A stretch of DNA of 64,000 nucleotides from Pilatotrama ljubarskyi (taxonomy: Eukaryota; Basidiomycota; Agaricomycetes; Polyporales; Polyporaceae), in contig MU277727.1 in the NCBI GenBank assembly GCA_022385805.1, positions 124,001 to 188,000 of the forward strand. The letters run 5' to 3'. Position 1 is the stretch's first letter. The number at the start of each line of letters is the position of its first letter. Shown piece by piece: positions 1-11,057 of the stretch. Under the pieces are notes generated by a model. That model was not told where the DNA came from. It saw nothing but the letters and a program-made list of their open reading frames with translations, and did no database searches. The position numbers and the translations under genes were made by a program.

Positions 1-41
1 TCGGGAGCTGCGGGCGACCTGAGCCGCAGTACGAGTGGTAA

Positions 42-1355
42 TGGGATGAGCCGAGCGAGGATGGCAGCAACGCTCGGGGAGCGATCGTTCGATCTTGGCG
101 TGGCTACAAGGCTGGAGATCGGAGAGAAGAGGAAGAGGGATATGTTCCAGGAGAGCCAGGGTCAGTTGGTCTCATCATGCTCTGTACGGAACGTGCTCAT
201 CACGTGTCGAATATAGCTGGTCCCTCCAAGAGGCGAGAGACGACGTTCGTGCGATCCGAGGAGACTGGAGGCTCCTCGGTCTCAGGCTCACAGTCATCTG
301 CGCCGAGTTCGCAGTCCTCTTCGTCGTCATCGAGCGCTCGGTCCTCGACTTCCCGCACCAGCTTCGTGGAGGTGGCCGCTCCGCGGTCACAGCCGTCGCG
401 CCCAAGGACCAGTGCTCCACTACGCATATGGCCTACCGTTTCGACAGCGGACACAGATCTGACCACGCCCTCGTTGTGTTCTGACAACGAGAACGACCAT
501 GAGCACGAAGAGAAACTCCCAGACACACCATCCGATAGCGGCCGCGATCGTGGCCGCTCAAAGGATGCCAAGTCAGCGGCATCATATTCACAGGAGCCAG
601 GTCCGGAGCACGAAGTTATCGATGTAGACGCGCTGGAGACTCCGCTGAAGCACCGGCTTGTTCCCAAGTCGCCCACAGATGACAAGACAAACCTGTTCGC
701 ACGGCGTCCCCCGGCCTCACCACTGCCTGTCTCCGCGAAAACTCCTAACAAGCCCAAACCGCCTGCCCGCGCTGCGAAGTCGAAGATTCCGCTCCCTCTT
801 CCGCGGAGGGTGCCTTTTCCTCCACCCGAGCTTCAAATCGCGGACGAGTCGGAGAGCGACGACCCACTGGCTGCTGCACCTGCGCGGCCTGAGCGCCGTG
901 GGCGTGCCCGTGCTGCCTACGAGGATGGCGCGCCGAGCGCGGGACCGTCCCGGCTGCGCAGGGACTCGAGCGCGTCGCCATCTGTCCGGAGTCACTCTCG
1001 TGCTCGAGATGGACGCCCAGAGTCGCGGATGTCGAATCACGCTCGGCGGCGGCTCACGCTGGACGAGGAGCTGCGTCGCGCGGGCGACAGCTTGTGGCAG
1101 CCATCGGATGAGGAAGAGCAGGGTGCGGGCGAAGAGGAGCAGGAAGAGGAGGACATGGACAGCGGGACGCTGGTCGCGCTGGGCACGCGCAGCAGCAAGC
1201 GGGGCTTCCTGGCGAGAGGAGGCGGGGCGGGCCCGCCTGTGTTTATGGGCGAGGGGTATGTTCAAGGCGCTGTGTCGGAGGACCCGCCAGTTGGGGAGAC
1301 GCGTTCGAGAAGCGGTACGGGCGAAAGCTCGAGGAGAGGTGCTGCGAGACGGTAA
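42..1355 (+). CDS. Partial low-complexity, disordered protein (3' exon)
   Basis: The reading frame is open from base 42 to a TAA ending at 1355. The first in-frame ATG is at 177, but the open frame and charged codons before it suggest that this is a 3' exon whose start lies left of the window. The protein has a Ser-rich block near residues 33-60 (counted from the ATG at 177), repeated Pro/Arg/Ser segments, basic patches and an acidic run (DEEEQ, EEEQEEED) near residues 310-325. No folded domain, membrane segment or signal peptide is visible. The composition fits an intrinsically disordered nuclear protein, but I do not recognise the family and assign no function. Confidence 0.5.
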   Translation, partial: WDEPSEDGSNARGAIVRSWRGYKAGDRREEEEGYVPGEPGSVGLIMLCTERAHHVSNIAGPSKRRETTFVRSEETGGSSVSGSQSSAPSSQSSSSSSSARSSTSRTSFVEVAAPRSQPSRPRTSAPLRIWPTVSTADTDLTTPSLCSDNENDHEHEEKLPDTPSDSGRDRGRSKDAKSAASYSQEPGPEHEVIDVDALETPLKHRLVPKSPTDDKTNLFARRPPASPLPVSAKTPNKPKPPARAAKSKIPLPLPRRVPFPPPELQIADESESDDPLAAAPARPERRGRARAAYEDGAPSAGPSRLRRDSSASPSVRSHSRARDGRPESRMSNHARRRLTLDEELRRAGDSLWQPSDEEEQGAGEEEQEEEDMDSGTLVALGTRSSKRGFLARGGGAGPPVFMGEGYVQGAVSEDPPVGETRSRSGTGESSRRGAARR

Positions 1356-2235
1356 GCCTGCTGCAGCTGAATTGGCGTGTATGTGGTATCTTGATCATCT
1401 AGTCGATTTGTCTGTCTACTTGCTCTCGATTTGTTGTCTTGTTTCGCACTCATCTATCGTCTATCGCTTACGGCTGTCACGGCTGTAGATGTACTTGGCA
1501 TGTATTGGTATACTTGTAAGATGTGTATGTCCTGAGCGACTCTTTCATCGCAGCTCGCTCGTTCGTGGTGATAGTGTCGAGGATTGACATGATACAGCAG
1601 TGGCAAGGTAGACAGCAGCGCGCTAGAGTCCTGCTGACTACGCCTCTCGCGTATATATGCCGGTGCGAGAGAAGACAGACTGTTTGAACCAAGTACCAAC
1701 TCTCCAGCGATCCTGTACAGTACTGTGAGACTTCGTCGATGAGAGAGATGCGCCGCCACCGTAAGTGAAGGGCGGATCCCTTGGCGGATTCTGCTCGTAC
1801 ATTACAAGCCTACGCTCCTTGAACTGGATCGAGTGGTGCGGACGTGAGTTAAAGTGCGGCATCAGTAAACTGAGCTGATACTCACCATAGCCGGTCTGTG
1901 CTCCATTGTCTGAAGTCGCCTCCGGTGCGTCGCCCGCACCCGCCTCTGACAATCACTCGGAGTGCGCCGCCGGGGGACAGACCGACCGGAACAGGCAGTG
2001 CGCCTGCGGTCCTCTGCTTGGCGACCGCAGCGGACAACTCGACGTTCATGTGAGAATCTCCACCTGAGAACCCGAGACGTCGGGCAATCGTTGGGCGGCA
2101 TTGTGCATAACGCGAACGTGTGCGGATCGCTCAGTCCTTCTCCAGCTGCATTAAAGCTGGTAAGATGAGGCGAGCTTTGGCACCAGCACAAATCCCACCA
2201 TCGTCTCTGCCAACGACATCTCGATACGAAGCGAC
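1356..2235. other. Intergenic stretch with one doubtful small ORF
   Basis: This is 880 bp between the partial left-hand gene and the glutathione transferase. The right end should hold the GST promoter and leader. The only coding-like signal is a two-exon minus-strand ORF, listed separately. I see no repeats or RNA genes. Confidence 0.5.
1638..1906 (-). CDS. Putative two-exon micro-protein, unknown
   Basis: On the minus strand an ATG at 1906 opens a 7-codon exon. A textbook intron follows (1885 down to 1824, 62 nt, donor GTGAGT, acceptor CAG), then an exon open to a TAG at 1638. The joined product would be about 68 residues with a Pro/Arg/Tyr-rich core (YEQNPPRDPPFTYGGG). I do not recognise it. 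The support is only a well-formed intron that keeps frame and a composition unlike random DNA; the start is uncertain because the same frame is open further upstream. It could equally be the 3' end of an unseen transcript or chance. Confidence 0.25.
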
Positions 2236-3074
2236 ATGGTTCAGAACGGCCAGATCACCTTCTATACACACACGGTACGTACGCCGCTCCCATGTGAGAT
2301 GGTAGTTGTTCTCAGCTTTTGCGCTGGGGCCGTTGTGGCTGGCAGTACTCGCCATACTGCCATAGGGTGCATATCGCGCTCGTGGAGACCCAGGCGAAGT
2401 ACTCGGAGTACGTCGTGAACACGATGGACAAGCCTGCTTGGTTCGCCGCGAAGGTGAACCCGGCCGGCAAGGTCAGTGGGTGTAGTGCGGCTGGCGACGA
2501 CACCCTGTTGACCGTTCATGTACGCCAGATTCCAGCCATCACCTACGGCGGCTCCGCAGCTCCTGCGGAGGATCCTGCGCCTGACGCGGCGAAGATCCCG
2601 GAGTCGACGGTGTTCCTCGAGTTCCTCGCGGAGCTCTTCCCGGAGGCGAAGCTGCTCCCTACGGATCCGGTGCTGCGCGCCAAAGCGCGTTTGCTCGTGA
2701 TCGCCTCTGAGACGCACCTGCTCGAGGGCTTCAAGGTGTTCTTTTTCGCGCACAGCCCTGAGGCGGAGAAGACGCTGTTGGACTCGCTGGAGGCGCTGCC
2801 CGAGAGCGGATTTGCGGTCGGGGAGTGGTCGATTGCAGACATTGCTGCGGGGCCGTTCTTGGCGCGCATCGAGATGTTGTTGAGGCATGACCTGGGGAGT
2901 TTCCCGGCGGGTGAGGGCGTGAGGGTTCATAAAGTCCTGCAAAGCGAGAGGTTCGCGCGGCTCGGGAAGTACCTGGACGATGTCAAGGCTTGGCCGAGCT
3001 TCAGGGATACCTGGAACGAGGTGAGAGAACTCGCGAAGAGTGATATCCTGGTACCTACGAAGTATGCGTACTAG
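2236..3074 (+). CDS. Glutathione S-transferase, GSTFuA-like
   Basis: Conjugates or reduces substrates with glutathione; fungal FuA-class enzymes are linked to detoxification of wood extractives and lignin fragments in white-rot fungi. The exons are 2236-2274, 2346-2471 and 2529-3074, giving 236 residues. The N-terminal thioredoxin-fold half begins ITFYTHT and runs across intron 1 into YSPYCHRV, which carries the active-site Ser/Cys positions. VNPAGKIPA, with the cis-Pro, appears only when intron 2 is removed. The ESTVFLEFLAELFPEAKLLP stretch is typical of the fungal class, and an all-helical C-terminal half follows. Both introns are phase 0. The second is 57 nt and free of stops, so an unspliced reading frame would stay open. 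Class assignment is from memory of the family; GST identity is firm. Confidence 0.85.
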
Positions 3075-3376
3075 GAGCTGCAGGCGGGGATCTGGAGGCA
3101 GAACCCGGCGTTCAAGCGCAGGTAGACGTCGGCCATATCGACACGTGAAGCAAGCGCGCACGTGGGAGAAGGAATGACGTCGATTCACACGATCGCGAGC
3201 GCGTCCGGAAGTGTCGGACGCAGCCCTCGCCCCGCTCGCAGACGGCGACGCCGTGTCGGTCGTCACACACCCCGCACTCGCAAACACTCTCGCACCCTCG
3301 GGGCGCTCGCTCAGCGCTGCAGTCTCAGCACGCGCTCTGTACGTCTCTTGTCTCTGTACCATCACCTGCAACCATC
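3075..3376. promoter_or_regulatory. GST 3' end and CWH43 promoter region
   Basis: This 302-bp gap holds the GST 3' UTR and the CWH43 upstream region. A perfect CACGTG palindrome lies at 3159-3164 and a CRE-like TGACGTC at about 3176, some 200 bp before the CWH43 ATG. CACGTG is bound by Cbf1-type bHLH factors in fungi; use here is inference. The last 100 bp are pyrimidine-rich, as is usual for a fungal leader. Confidence 0.35.
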
Positions 3377-6300
3377 ATGCCGTCCACAGCCGGCAGGCAG
3401 ACGCCATTCGTCCTGCACGCGTCCACCCTGGCCCGTGCTCACACTTATCTCGCTCTTGCTGCTTTTCTCGGTGCCCTATGCATTGGCTGTGCTCTCCACT
3501 ACAAGAAGATCGTCAAGAATGGCGTCGCTGGATACCCAGAAGAGTGGTTCCCATCCGTGTCTGCAACGTGAGTCCTCGTCCCGAGTCGGCCTTCGAGGTT
3601 CAAGTTAACCGAACGGCTTGTGTCTCGCTAGTATCGGTGACTGGTACCCCGAGAGAAACATCTTTCAGATTCTCATTGCAATCAACTCCGGTATCTGCTT
3701 CGCGTCTCTGTGCTGAACCAGCCGCGCAGACTGACCACGCACCTAGGTCCGCGCTTCGTCCTCGTAGCCCTGCAATACTACCTCCAGCGCAGTCCCACTT
3801 CCAGCATACCAGGCTTCTTGCTCCTCGTTGGTATCCTTCGCACCCTCTCCTGTGGAGGTTGGGTGTACATCACCTCTTCGGACGACCACGATGTCCACGA
3901 CGTCCTCATGATCAGTTACATCGTCCTCAATGCACCATGGATGTTCGGTTCAATCGCGTGCACACCACCGAGCCACACTGCCTCTCGCCGCAGAAGGTGA
4001 GCCCATCTTCCGTCAACGCCCAGCTTTCAAGAGAGAGCTCATGGTCCGCTAGACGTTGGACATCATACGCGTGAGGCTCATGGTTGTCTCGGCGCGCTTC
4101 TGTTGCTGAGCAGCTGGATAGGTTCTTCGCTGCCATAGTGCCTATGTTGTACTTCTTCATCCAGCACAAAGTGCATCGCGTGCCAGGAGGTAGCTTGTAC
4201 TCCCTGTACCAATTCCGTATCGCGTTGACCCGCGCCTCTCTGCAGCATATACCCGCTACAGCTTCTTCGAGTGGGCTCTCATTCTACTAGATGTCGCGTA
4301 CGACTCTTCGGCTGAGCTGGACTTCAATGCTGCCGACCTCAAGGTGAGCTCTTTAATGTATGCACTGCTGCCCTGACCTCGCGAGACTGACTATGCCGTA
4401 GATCACTGTGGGGACGATAGTGAGTGGAACGTCAGAGGCAGACAAAATGTATCGACAGCTCCATCGTCTCGCATGAACAGGATCTGAGCTTGATCTACAT
4501 ATAGTGTCCTTTCGACGGCGGAAGATACTGCAGTTGCGGACACAACCAGCGTCCCGCCCCTCTTCTCTGTGAATGAGAAACAAGTCCTAGCGGCGAAGGG
4601 CGACAAGGAGGTGGCGGTGGATGCCCCTGCTACATCCGCCGCGCAGCTGTCCACGTCTCTATATGCTCGTGCACGGCCCACAATCGCGTTTGTGAGCGAC
4701 GTATACCTCTGTACGTCCATCTCCGTGTACCAACCACGGAGTAACACTGATTGGAGACGCCCGACACGGCGGTCATAGCATACATCTTCTGGTCCGTGTT
4801 CACCGCGCTCGTTCCGACGCTCTTCTACTTCTCCGTCTGGGAGCTTGGCGTTGCCGGGCAGGAGCTCACACTCTTGTCCATCCTCTCTCCCGTCTTGCTC
4901 GGCATCCCGCCGTTCTGGGAATGGGCGAAGTCGAGGGAGGGCAGGGCGATCAATCACGGGCTAACCCTGGTAGGCTTGGCGGCGTATGTGGTTCCGAGCC
5001 CGCTGGGGAGGCTGTTCCTGGTGTCGTTTGCGAGTGCGGCCGCGATGATTGGGGTGAGTGCGGATTGGTTAGGCGGGGAGGGTGAGGATGTGCCGTATCA
5101 GGCTACAGGTACGTTTGACGGGTTGTTGAGTGGGAAGTGGGTGCTCATGTGTGCGGGTGGTAGTGGCGGGATTGGGATTCCTGGTGTCTTCGTTGTCGAA
5201 GCATGCAAACCATACCAACAATCCGGTTTGGCCGTTCGTTGACGGTCGGTCTGGCGGGTACAACAAGACCGGTCTTGCGCTCGCGTTTCTCGCCATCCTC
5301 GAGTACTCATCACGCCCCGCTCCAGCTTTGCCAGCGAAGCCTGCCAAGTCTTCGAAAGCTGCCCCTCCGGCGCCCCAACCACATTGGCTTCCTGCGTCGG
5401 CAGCACTCGGGGCGCTCCTTTTCTCGCTGCACTCGTTCCTCTCAGAAGCGAGTACACTCATTGCATGGTCCTGGACCGGGTACCCAATCAGAGGGCCCGT
5501 CCCGAACATGCACGGCTCCCTGACCCACCTAGCAGAAGCGCTGGGGCTCGGCCTTGCCGCGTACTCTGCGCAATCCGGCTCCGACGTCCTCGCGCGCCCA
5601 CTGTGGCTGGCCCTCGGGGGCGGGAGCGCGTACATCATGTACGCGTACAAGGACTGGCTCGGCTACGCAGGCGGGCTGGGCTTCGCGCTGTTCTTGATGA
5701 GTGTGATCCCGACCGTTTGGGCACGCGCGGCGGAGGCGGGCAAGGGGCGCCCGGGGAGGACGATGGGTGCGGTTTGTTTGGTGATTTGTGTGTTCGATGT
5801 GGTGAGTACCTTGACGGTCGCGTATGCGTTCGTACCAGGCGGGATGTGGTTCAGGGAACGGACGGATCTGTGAGTCGCCCTTGTTCCGTTGCGGTGTACC
5901 TGAGACTAACGTGTCGCATTCGCCAGGGTCCTCGTCGCCCAAATCGCACTGATCGCCCTTGCGTTCGACTGGCGTGCTCGCCCGTCCTCGCCTCACCCGC
6001 CTACTGGAGCAGCTCCCCATCGCAGAGCCACCCTCCCCCAGGGCGCGCACTACAAAACGCAATACACGCTCGTCCTGCTCTCCGCGCTCTCGTTGCTCGC
6101 GACGGTGTGGCGCGTGAGCTGGCCAGCGGTGGTGCCGGTGCCGCACCGCGAGGCGGCGCGGATCGTGCGCGCGGGGATCTGGACGGTACATTTTGGCATC
6201 GACAACGAGGGAAGGGACAGTCAGAGGCGGATGCGTGATCTGATCAAGTGAGTGCTCGCGGTGCGGGGAGCGGACGGTCGGGTACTGAAGAGCCGGGTGT

Positions 6301-7532
6301 GTGCGCAGGGATATGGAGCTAGACGTGGTGGGATTGCTGGAGACCGACCTGCATGTGAGTTCAAGACCTCAGAGCGGCAGCTTAAGAGGCCGAACTAACG
6401 CGTGTGAGTAGCGCATCCCGTTCGGAAACCGCGACCTGTGAGTGTATTGACCGAGGTGCTACGGATATCGTGCTGAATTGTTTTTCAGAACGCGCGTCAT
6501 TGCGGAGGAGCTTGGCTACGTAGGTCGTGGTCAACGGTGATTCCGACGCAATCGCTGACCCACCCTGTACAGTACGTCGACATCGGCCCGGGTCCAAACG
6601 AGCACACTTGGGGCGCGGTGTTGCTTTCAAAGGTCAGTGCTGCTTTCAGCAGAGAAGTCATCTCGAGAGGCTGACGGTTGTCTATGCAAGTTCCCCATCC
6701 TCAACACGACGCACCACCTGCTGCCATCGCCCGATGGCGAACTCGCACCCGCGATCGAGGCTTGGCTGGACATGTTCGGTACGGAGGTCAAGGTCGTCGT
6801 CTCTCACAACGGCCAAGGTACGCTCTCTCGTCCTGTGGCCCGGCCTTACGCGCCCAGTGCTGAGCGATCACAACGCGCCGCAGAGGAAACGCCGCTGGAC
6901 CGCGAGTTGCAGTCGAAGGAGCTCGCGAGGATCATGTCCGAGTCGTACCCCGGCCCGGTCATCTTCCTCGGCTACGTCGTCACGAAGCCGCACGCTGCGC
7001 GCCCGGCGCCGTACGACATTATGGTCAACGACGGGAAGGTGCACGATATCGACGAGGAAGACTATGATCGGTGGTACGTACCTCCCCGCGTCTGTCGCAC
7101 AGATATATTTGCTGATGGAGAGCGGGGTAGGTGCGAGTATATCTTCTATCGTGGGTTGTACCGGACGTCGTACGCGCGGGTCTCGCGGAGCACGATTACG
7201 GACACGGAGATGCAGATCGGGCAATTTGTGGTGCCGAAGCCCGGTGAGGTGGTTGTGGACGAGAGCAAGGAGGCTCGATACATGCGTGCATGGAAGGAAG
7301 AATTGCCTGTGGATCATGTGAGCGAGCTCGACTGCGATAAGAGACGTATCTTGACTGACGTGCTATTGAAGTGGTTCCCGATGGAGTACTACCCAGAAGT
7401 GGGCGGGATGAGAGGGCATTTCTACCATGTGTTCAACACGGTCAGGCGTTCTCCGATGTATTTATAAGTTCCAGGTACTGACCCGGTATGCAGCCGCTGT
7501 ACTACAAGATTCCCGAGGGAGCGGAAGTGTGA
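3377..7532 (+). CDS. CWH43: CWH43: GPI-anchor lipid remodelling / cell wall protein
   Basis: Replaces diacylglycerol with ceramide in GPI anchors at the ER and affects cell wall integrity. I assemble 20 exons (first 3377-3567, last 7494-7532), total 3063 nt and 1020 residues, with every phase consistent. The N-terminal half is the PGAP2-like (Frag1/DRAM/Sfk1) membrane domain, followed by further membrane segments. The C-terminal third, from [13 protein letters not shown] (exon 11), is the PGAP2IP-type endonuclease/exonuclease/phosphatase-fold module, with [28 protein letters not shown] and VVVSHNGQ. Both modules in one chain is the usual fungal arrangement. Exon 4 is only 18 nt (4053-4070) and exon 13 only 26 nt. 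The intron boundaries near 4430 and 4700 were chosen by phase and are the least certain. Confidence 0.9.
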
Positions 7533-7591
7533 AGTCTCCGGGTGTACAAGCTCCCAAAATGTCCTGTTGCTATACTAGCGCATGTTGTAGA

Positions 7592-10488
7592 CTACCTTGT
7601 TGTACCCTGTACATGATTGCTGTCGCTCTGGCCTTCGTCGCTCTCCTCGCCGTCATCGTCTGACTCGGGCTCATCGGCACCTTCTCCCTCGGTCGAAGCG
7701 GCGTCCTCTCCGCTTCCGCTCGCCGTTCCGTCTTCGTCATCCTCTTCGCCTTCCTCCTCGCTCTCGCTCTGATCGCTCTCCTCAGTCTCCTCCGTGTCTT
7801 CGTAGAACTTATCCAGGTCCATGTATGCAGCCTTGGAGTTGTCCTGCCGCACGGCGGAGCCGGACGGTGAAGCTCCGCCAGTAGGCGTGAGGATGACCGG
7901 TGAGGCGCGACTGGAAGGACCGATGGACCTGGCGGAGGCTTGAGAAGCATAGACCGGCACCTGCGGTACGTCTGCTTCGGAGTCTCGTAGTGAAGACTCG
8001 GTGCCTTCTTCCAGCCAGTCGGGAAGGTAGTTATCACTGCCCGTCCAGCGGCCAGTGATCGCTGCGAGCGAGCCAAAGCGGCCATGGTCGTCCTCTGTCA
8101 CGGCATGTGAGCTATCGACGCGGCTGGGACGCTTTGGGGGGGGGGGGACAGCAGCTCACCTTCCTTGACAACGTCTTCACCCGGGGTCGCCTTGCCCTCA
8201 AAGAGGACGACCTTCACCTGTTCGCGCCGAAGGACCACTCCGCCGACGTCCTCGTGGCCATCATCGTTCTCGCCGTATACACTGGCGTTGACGCCGGCGA
8301 GCAGCGCTCGCAGCGTGCGCGCTCGGTCCCGCACGTCATAATTCAAGTCGTACCGTGCGAGCTCGAAGACGTAGCGGTTCAGAAGGCCGATGGTTCTGTC
8401 CGTAGGACACAACACGAGCAGCTTGGCCGCTAGGGTGATGGTTTGCAGCTTGACCAGGGCGGTCTGGCTGGAGGGTCAGCTTGGTCATGATGATACCAGA
8501 GAGAAGCGGCACACCTCTTGCGTGAACGACTTCGCCATTTTCCGGAGGACGTCTGGCGCCCATGGCGCGATTCCCTCTGGTCCCGTCGAAGTGCGCCCAT
8601 TTTCCGTCGGCGTTGACGAGGCGGCGTACTGTCCCACAAGCCAGACGACACAAGCTCTTGCCTTGGGATGGCGGATGTCGTCTATACGACGGGCGAGACG
8701 GGAGATGATCTCCACAGGAGAGAAGGTCTGTGAGGGGAGACTGCCGATGGCGATGGCGTTCTGCTGTTGCTGTATCCGGATCTGCACGAGCGACTTGAGG
8801 ACCAGGACGGCGTTGGTGACGATCACATCTGCCTCGACGGTGAGAGCGTGATCGTGGGCATAAGCCAGAAGGCACTCACCATGCTTGCTTTGTATGAAGG
8901 ACATGAGTGCAGTCAAGCATTGTTGAGTGGACTCTGGGATCATGCGGGCAATGTAACCGATGGCTTGGATAGAATCCGCTACTAGTTCCTCGTCTGCATC
9001 GTCTGCGTAGCACTAACGGATCCTGTGTCACGAACCGCAGGGATGAATATGTTTACGACTTACGATGAACTCTCGGAGGAGTGACGGGTAGTTCTCCGCA
9101 TTTATGACAGAACGAAGAAGCCGCACTTTGTCCCTTTTGACCTGACGCGGGTCGTCCGCTCTCACGAGAAACTGCGTATACGACTTCGCGAGTACATCCT
9201 GAAGGTGCCTACGTCAGCCTGCGCGATCAACACCACTCCAGTGCCATCAAGGGGACTCACGGACAGCGTTGAGGACGTGAGGACCAGGTTCGTTAGCACT
9301 ACGCGCTCGATTTCATGAGAGATGTGGAGTAATCTGAGCAGAGGCGATACGATCTTCGGAACATCTGACGGCGGAGCCAGGTAGTAGAACAGCCGCGCAA
9401 CGGCGAGGACGACCTGTTACATCATCTCGTTGAGACGAACGTCCCATCGCTCAAGAAAATACACCTACAGCAGGGTTCTGCGACTGGAAGAGAGGCTCTG
9501 CTGATGTCAGGAGCAGCTTCAGATCACTGTCAACCTCGTATTGTGAAGACCCATCGGCCTTCTCTGACGGTATTGGCCGGGGTAGCATCACACGTGCGTA
9601 GCGGATGAGCAGATTCAGGAGGTCCACTTGGCCCCATTCATCCACGTCGATGAGGGTTCTGCACAGCCGTCTATAGTGCTGGTGGAGCAAGTCTAAACGT
9701 GTAGGGCAAACGGCGTCGAATGCGATGGCGACGCTGCCGATTGAGAGCGGCGACTGATCTTTCAGCAGTGTGGATATGATCTCGATTAGTTGGGGTTGGT
9801 GACTGGAGTCTATACTGTGCCATGAGAGTGTGAGCGAGCGTTCCGAGAGGACAGAACCAGGCGCTAGACTGACTGGTATATCTTCGGGATGGCGAGAGCG
9901 GCCGCCTTGCGTACATACGGGCTGATATCCGCCGCGCACTTCTTGATGGCAAGGACAACTAGGCTCCCGATCATGGGTACCTTGATTCCAGAGAGGACGC
10001 GTAGGGCCATGGCGCGGATGAGGGGATTGGGATCCGACAAGTCTTTCTGGAAGGTATTGATGGACAAGAGGGCAAGGTCGGGTTCCTGTTCCGCATATCG
10101 TAGGAGGTAGATGTACACCAGCTTGCGTATCTCGAGGTTGTGCGAGGCCACATTCTTGACGACCTGTGCGAAGAACTCGGAGACATTGCGACCCCTGGAG
10201 ATCAACTGCACGGTAAACCGGTCGGGTGAGAAGGCAGGATGGGCCGCGGATTGGGTCACTCGGACTTACGGCAATGAGCCTCTTCATAGCCTCCAACTTC
10301 TCCCTATCACTGTTCGAGTCTAGTTGCTTTGCGATGTTCTTGACCTTCTCTTCCGGATTGTCCAGAAAGGCTGAGCCGGAACCTCGCGTAAGTGCGAGGT
10401 CCCTCGTGTGCTCCGAGAGGGTCTCCTGCAAACGCATGCCCAGCCTGGAGGCATTTTCAGCAATTATGTTGAGGTTTACAGCAGCCAT
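7592..10488 (-). CDS. APL6: AP-3 adaptor complex beta subunit
   Basis: Large subunit of the AP-3 clathrin-adaptor-like complex that sorts cargo from Golgi/endosome to the vacuole. Nine exons on the minus strand (10488-10270, 10205-9874, 9814-9469, 9413-9261, 9198-9064, 9012-8880, 8828-8515, 8463-8160, 8094-7592) give 812 residues. The adaptin trunk is clear: [51 protein letters not shown] and a Leu-rich helical repeat region to about residue 640. The C-terminal 165 residues are acidic and Ser/Glu-rich, as in the beta-3 hinge. There is no obvious ear domain, which is common in fungi. The stop lies 59 bp from the convergent CWH43 stop. The intron at 8829-8879 is in frame and free of stops; the intron at 8095-8159 contains a run of 12 G. 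Confidence 0.9.
8136..8147. repeat. G12 homopolymer
   Basis: Twelve consecutive G on the plus strand (poly-C in the AP-3 beta transcript), inside that gene's last intron (8095-8159). It is a likely slippage and polymorphism site and a place where assemblies err, but with no effect on the coding frame if spliced. Confidence 0.9.
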
Positions 10489-11057
10489 GATGCGCTCGGG
10501 GTATCACAGGTCGCTGGTGAGCATACAGGAGGCGTCGAGAGTAGACCGAGGCAGGATGTGGCAGAACGATCATGTCGCGAGCGCCCAGAACGTAGTGCTC
10601 GTTCCTCGGCGTCTCCGGCCCGCGTCCTTGCCCCGGACGATATTGTACATACAGTACAGACAAATACTGTACCTGCTCTGCTCCGTCCGCGCCGAGTGAA
10701 GTTTGTGCTCAGACGGTCGACGTCGAGGTCGCCGATTATCGCGCCAAAATGAGATTGTGCGTGCTAGGTTATCTGCAGCAGCGAGGTATCGATAGCATGC
10801 TAGACGAGGGTAAAAATACACAGCGCACACGACTAGTGTAATCAAGAAACAACAACATATGCGACGACAGGGGGCACGATGAGATGAGATCGGTGGCGAG
10901 AGAAAGAGGATCCGGCAGTGATGGTCGAACGGGATAGACAAGCTGAGGCGGGCAGAGACGCAAACTAAAAGCACAGTGAAATACGTTACGAGATAATACC
11001 AGACCGAGCGAGCGGCCAGTCCGACGGTGCCATGTACACGTGCATCCCCGAATCCTT
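10489..11057. other. AP-3 beta upstream region and SWI1 3' UTR
   Basis: 569 bp between two minus-strand genes. The left side is the AP-3 beta promoter and leader; the right side is the SWI1 3' UTR. Open frames here overlap each other and show no protein-like features. Nothing else seen. Confidence 0.5.

Noticed and set aside
8107..8433. 108-codon plus-strand frame
   Set aside because: Antisense of the AP-3 beta exon at 8160-8463 and reading across the G12 run.
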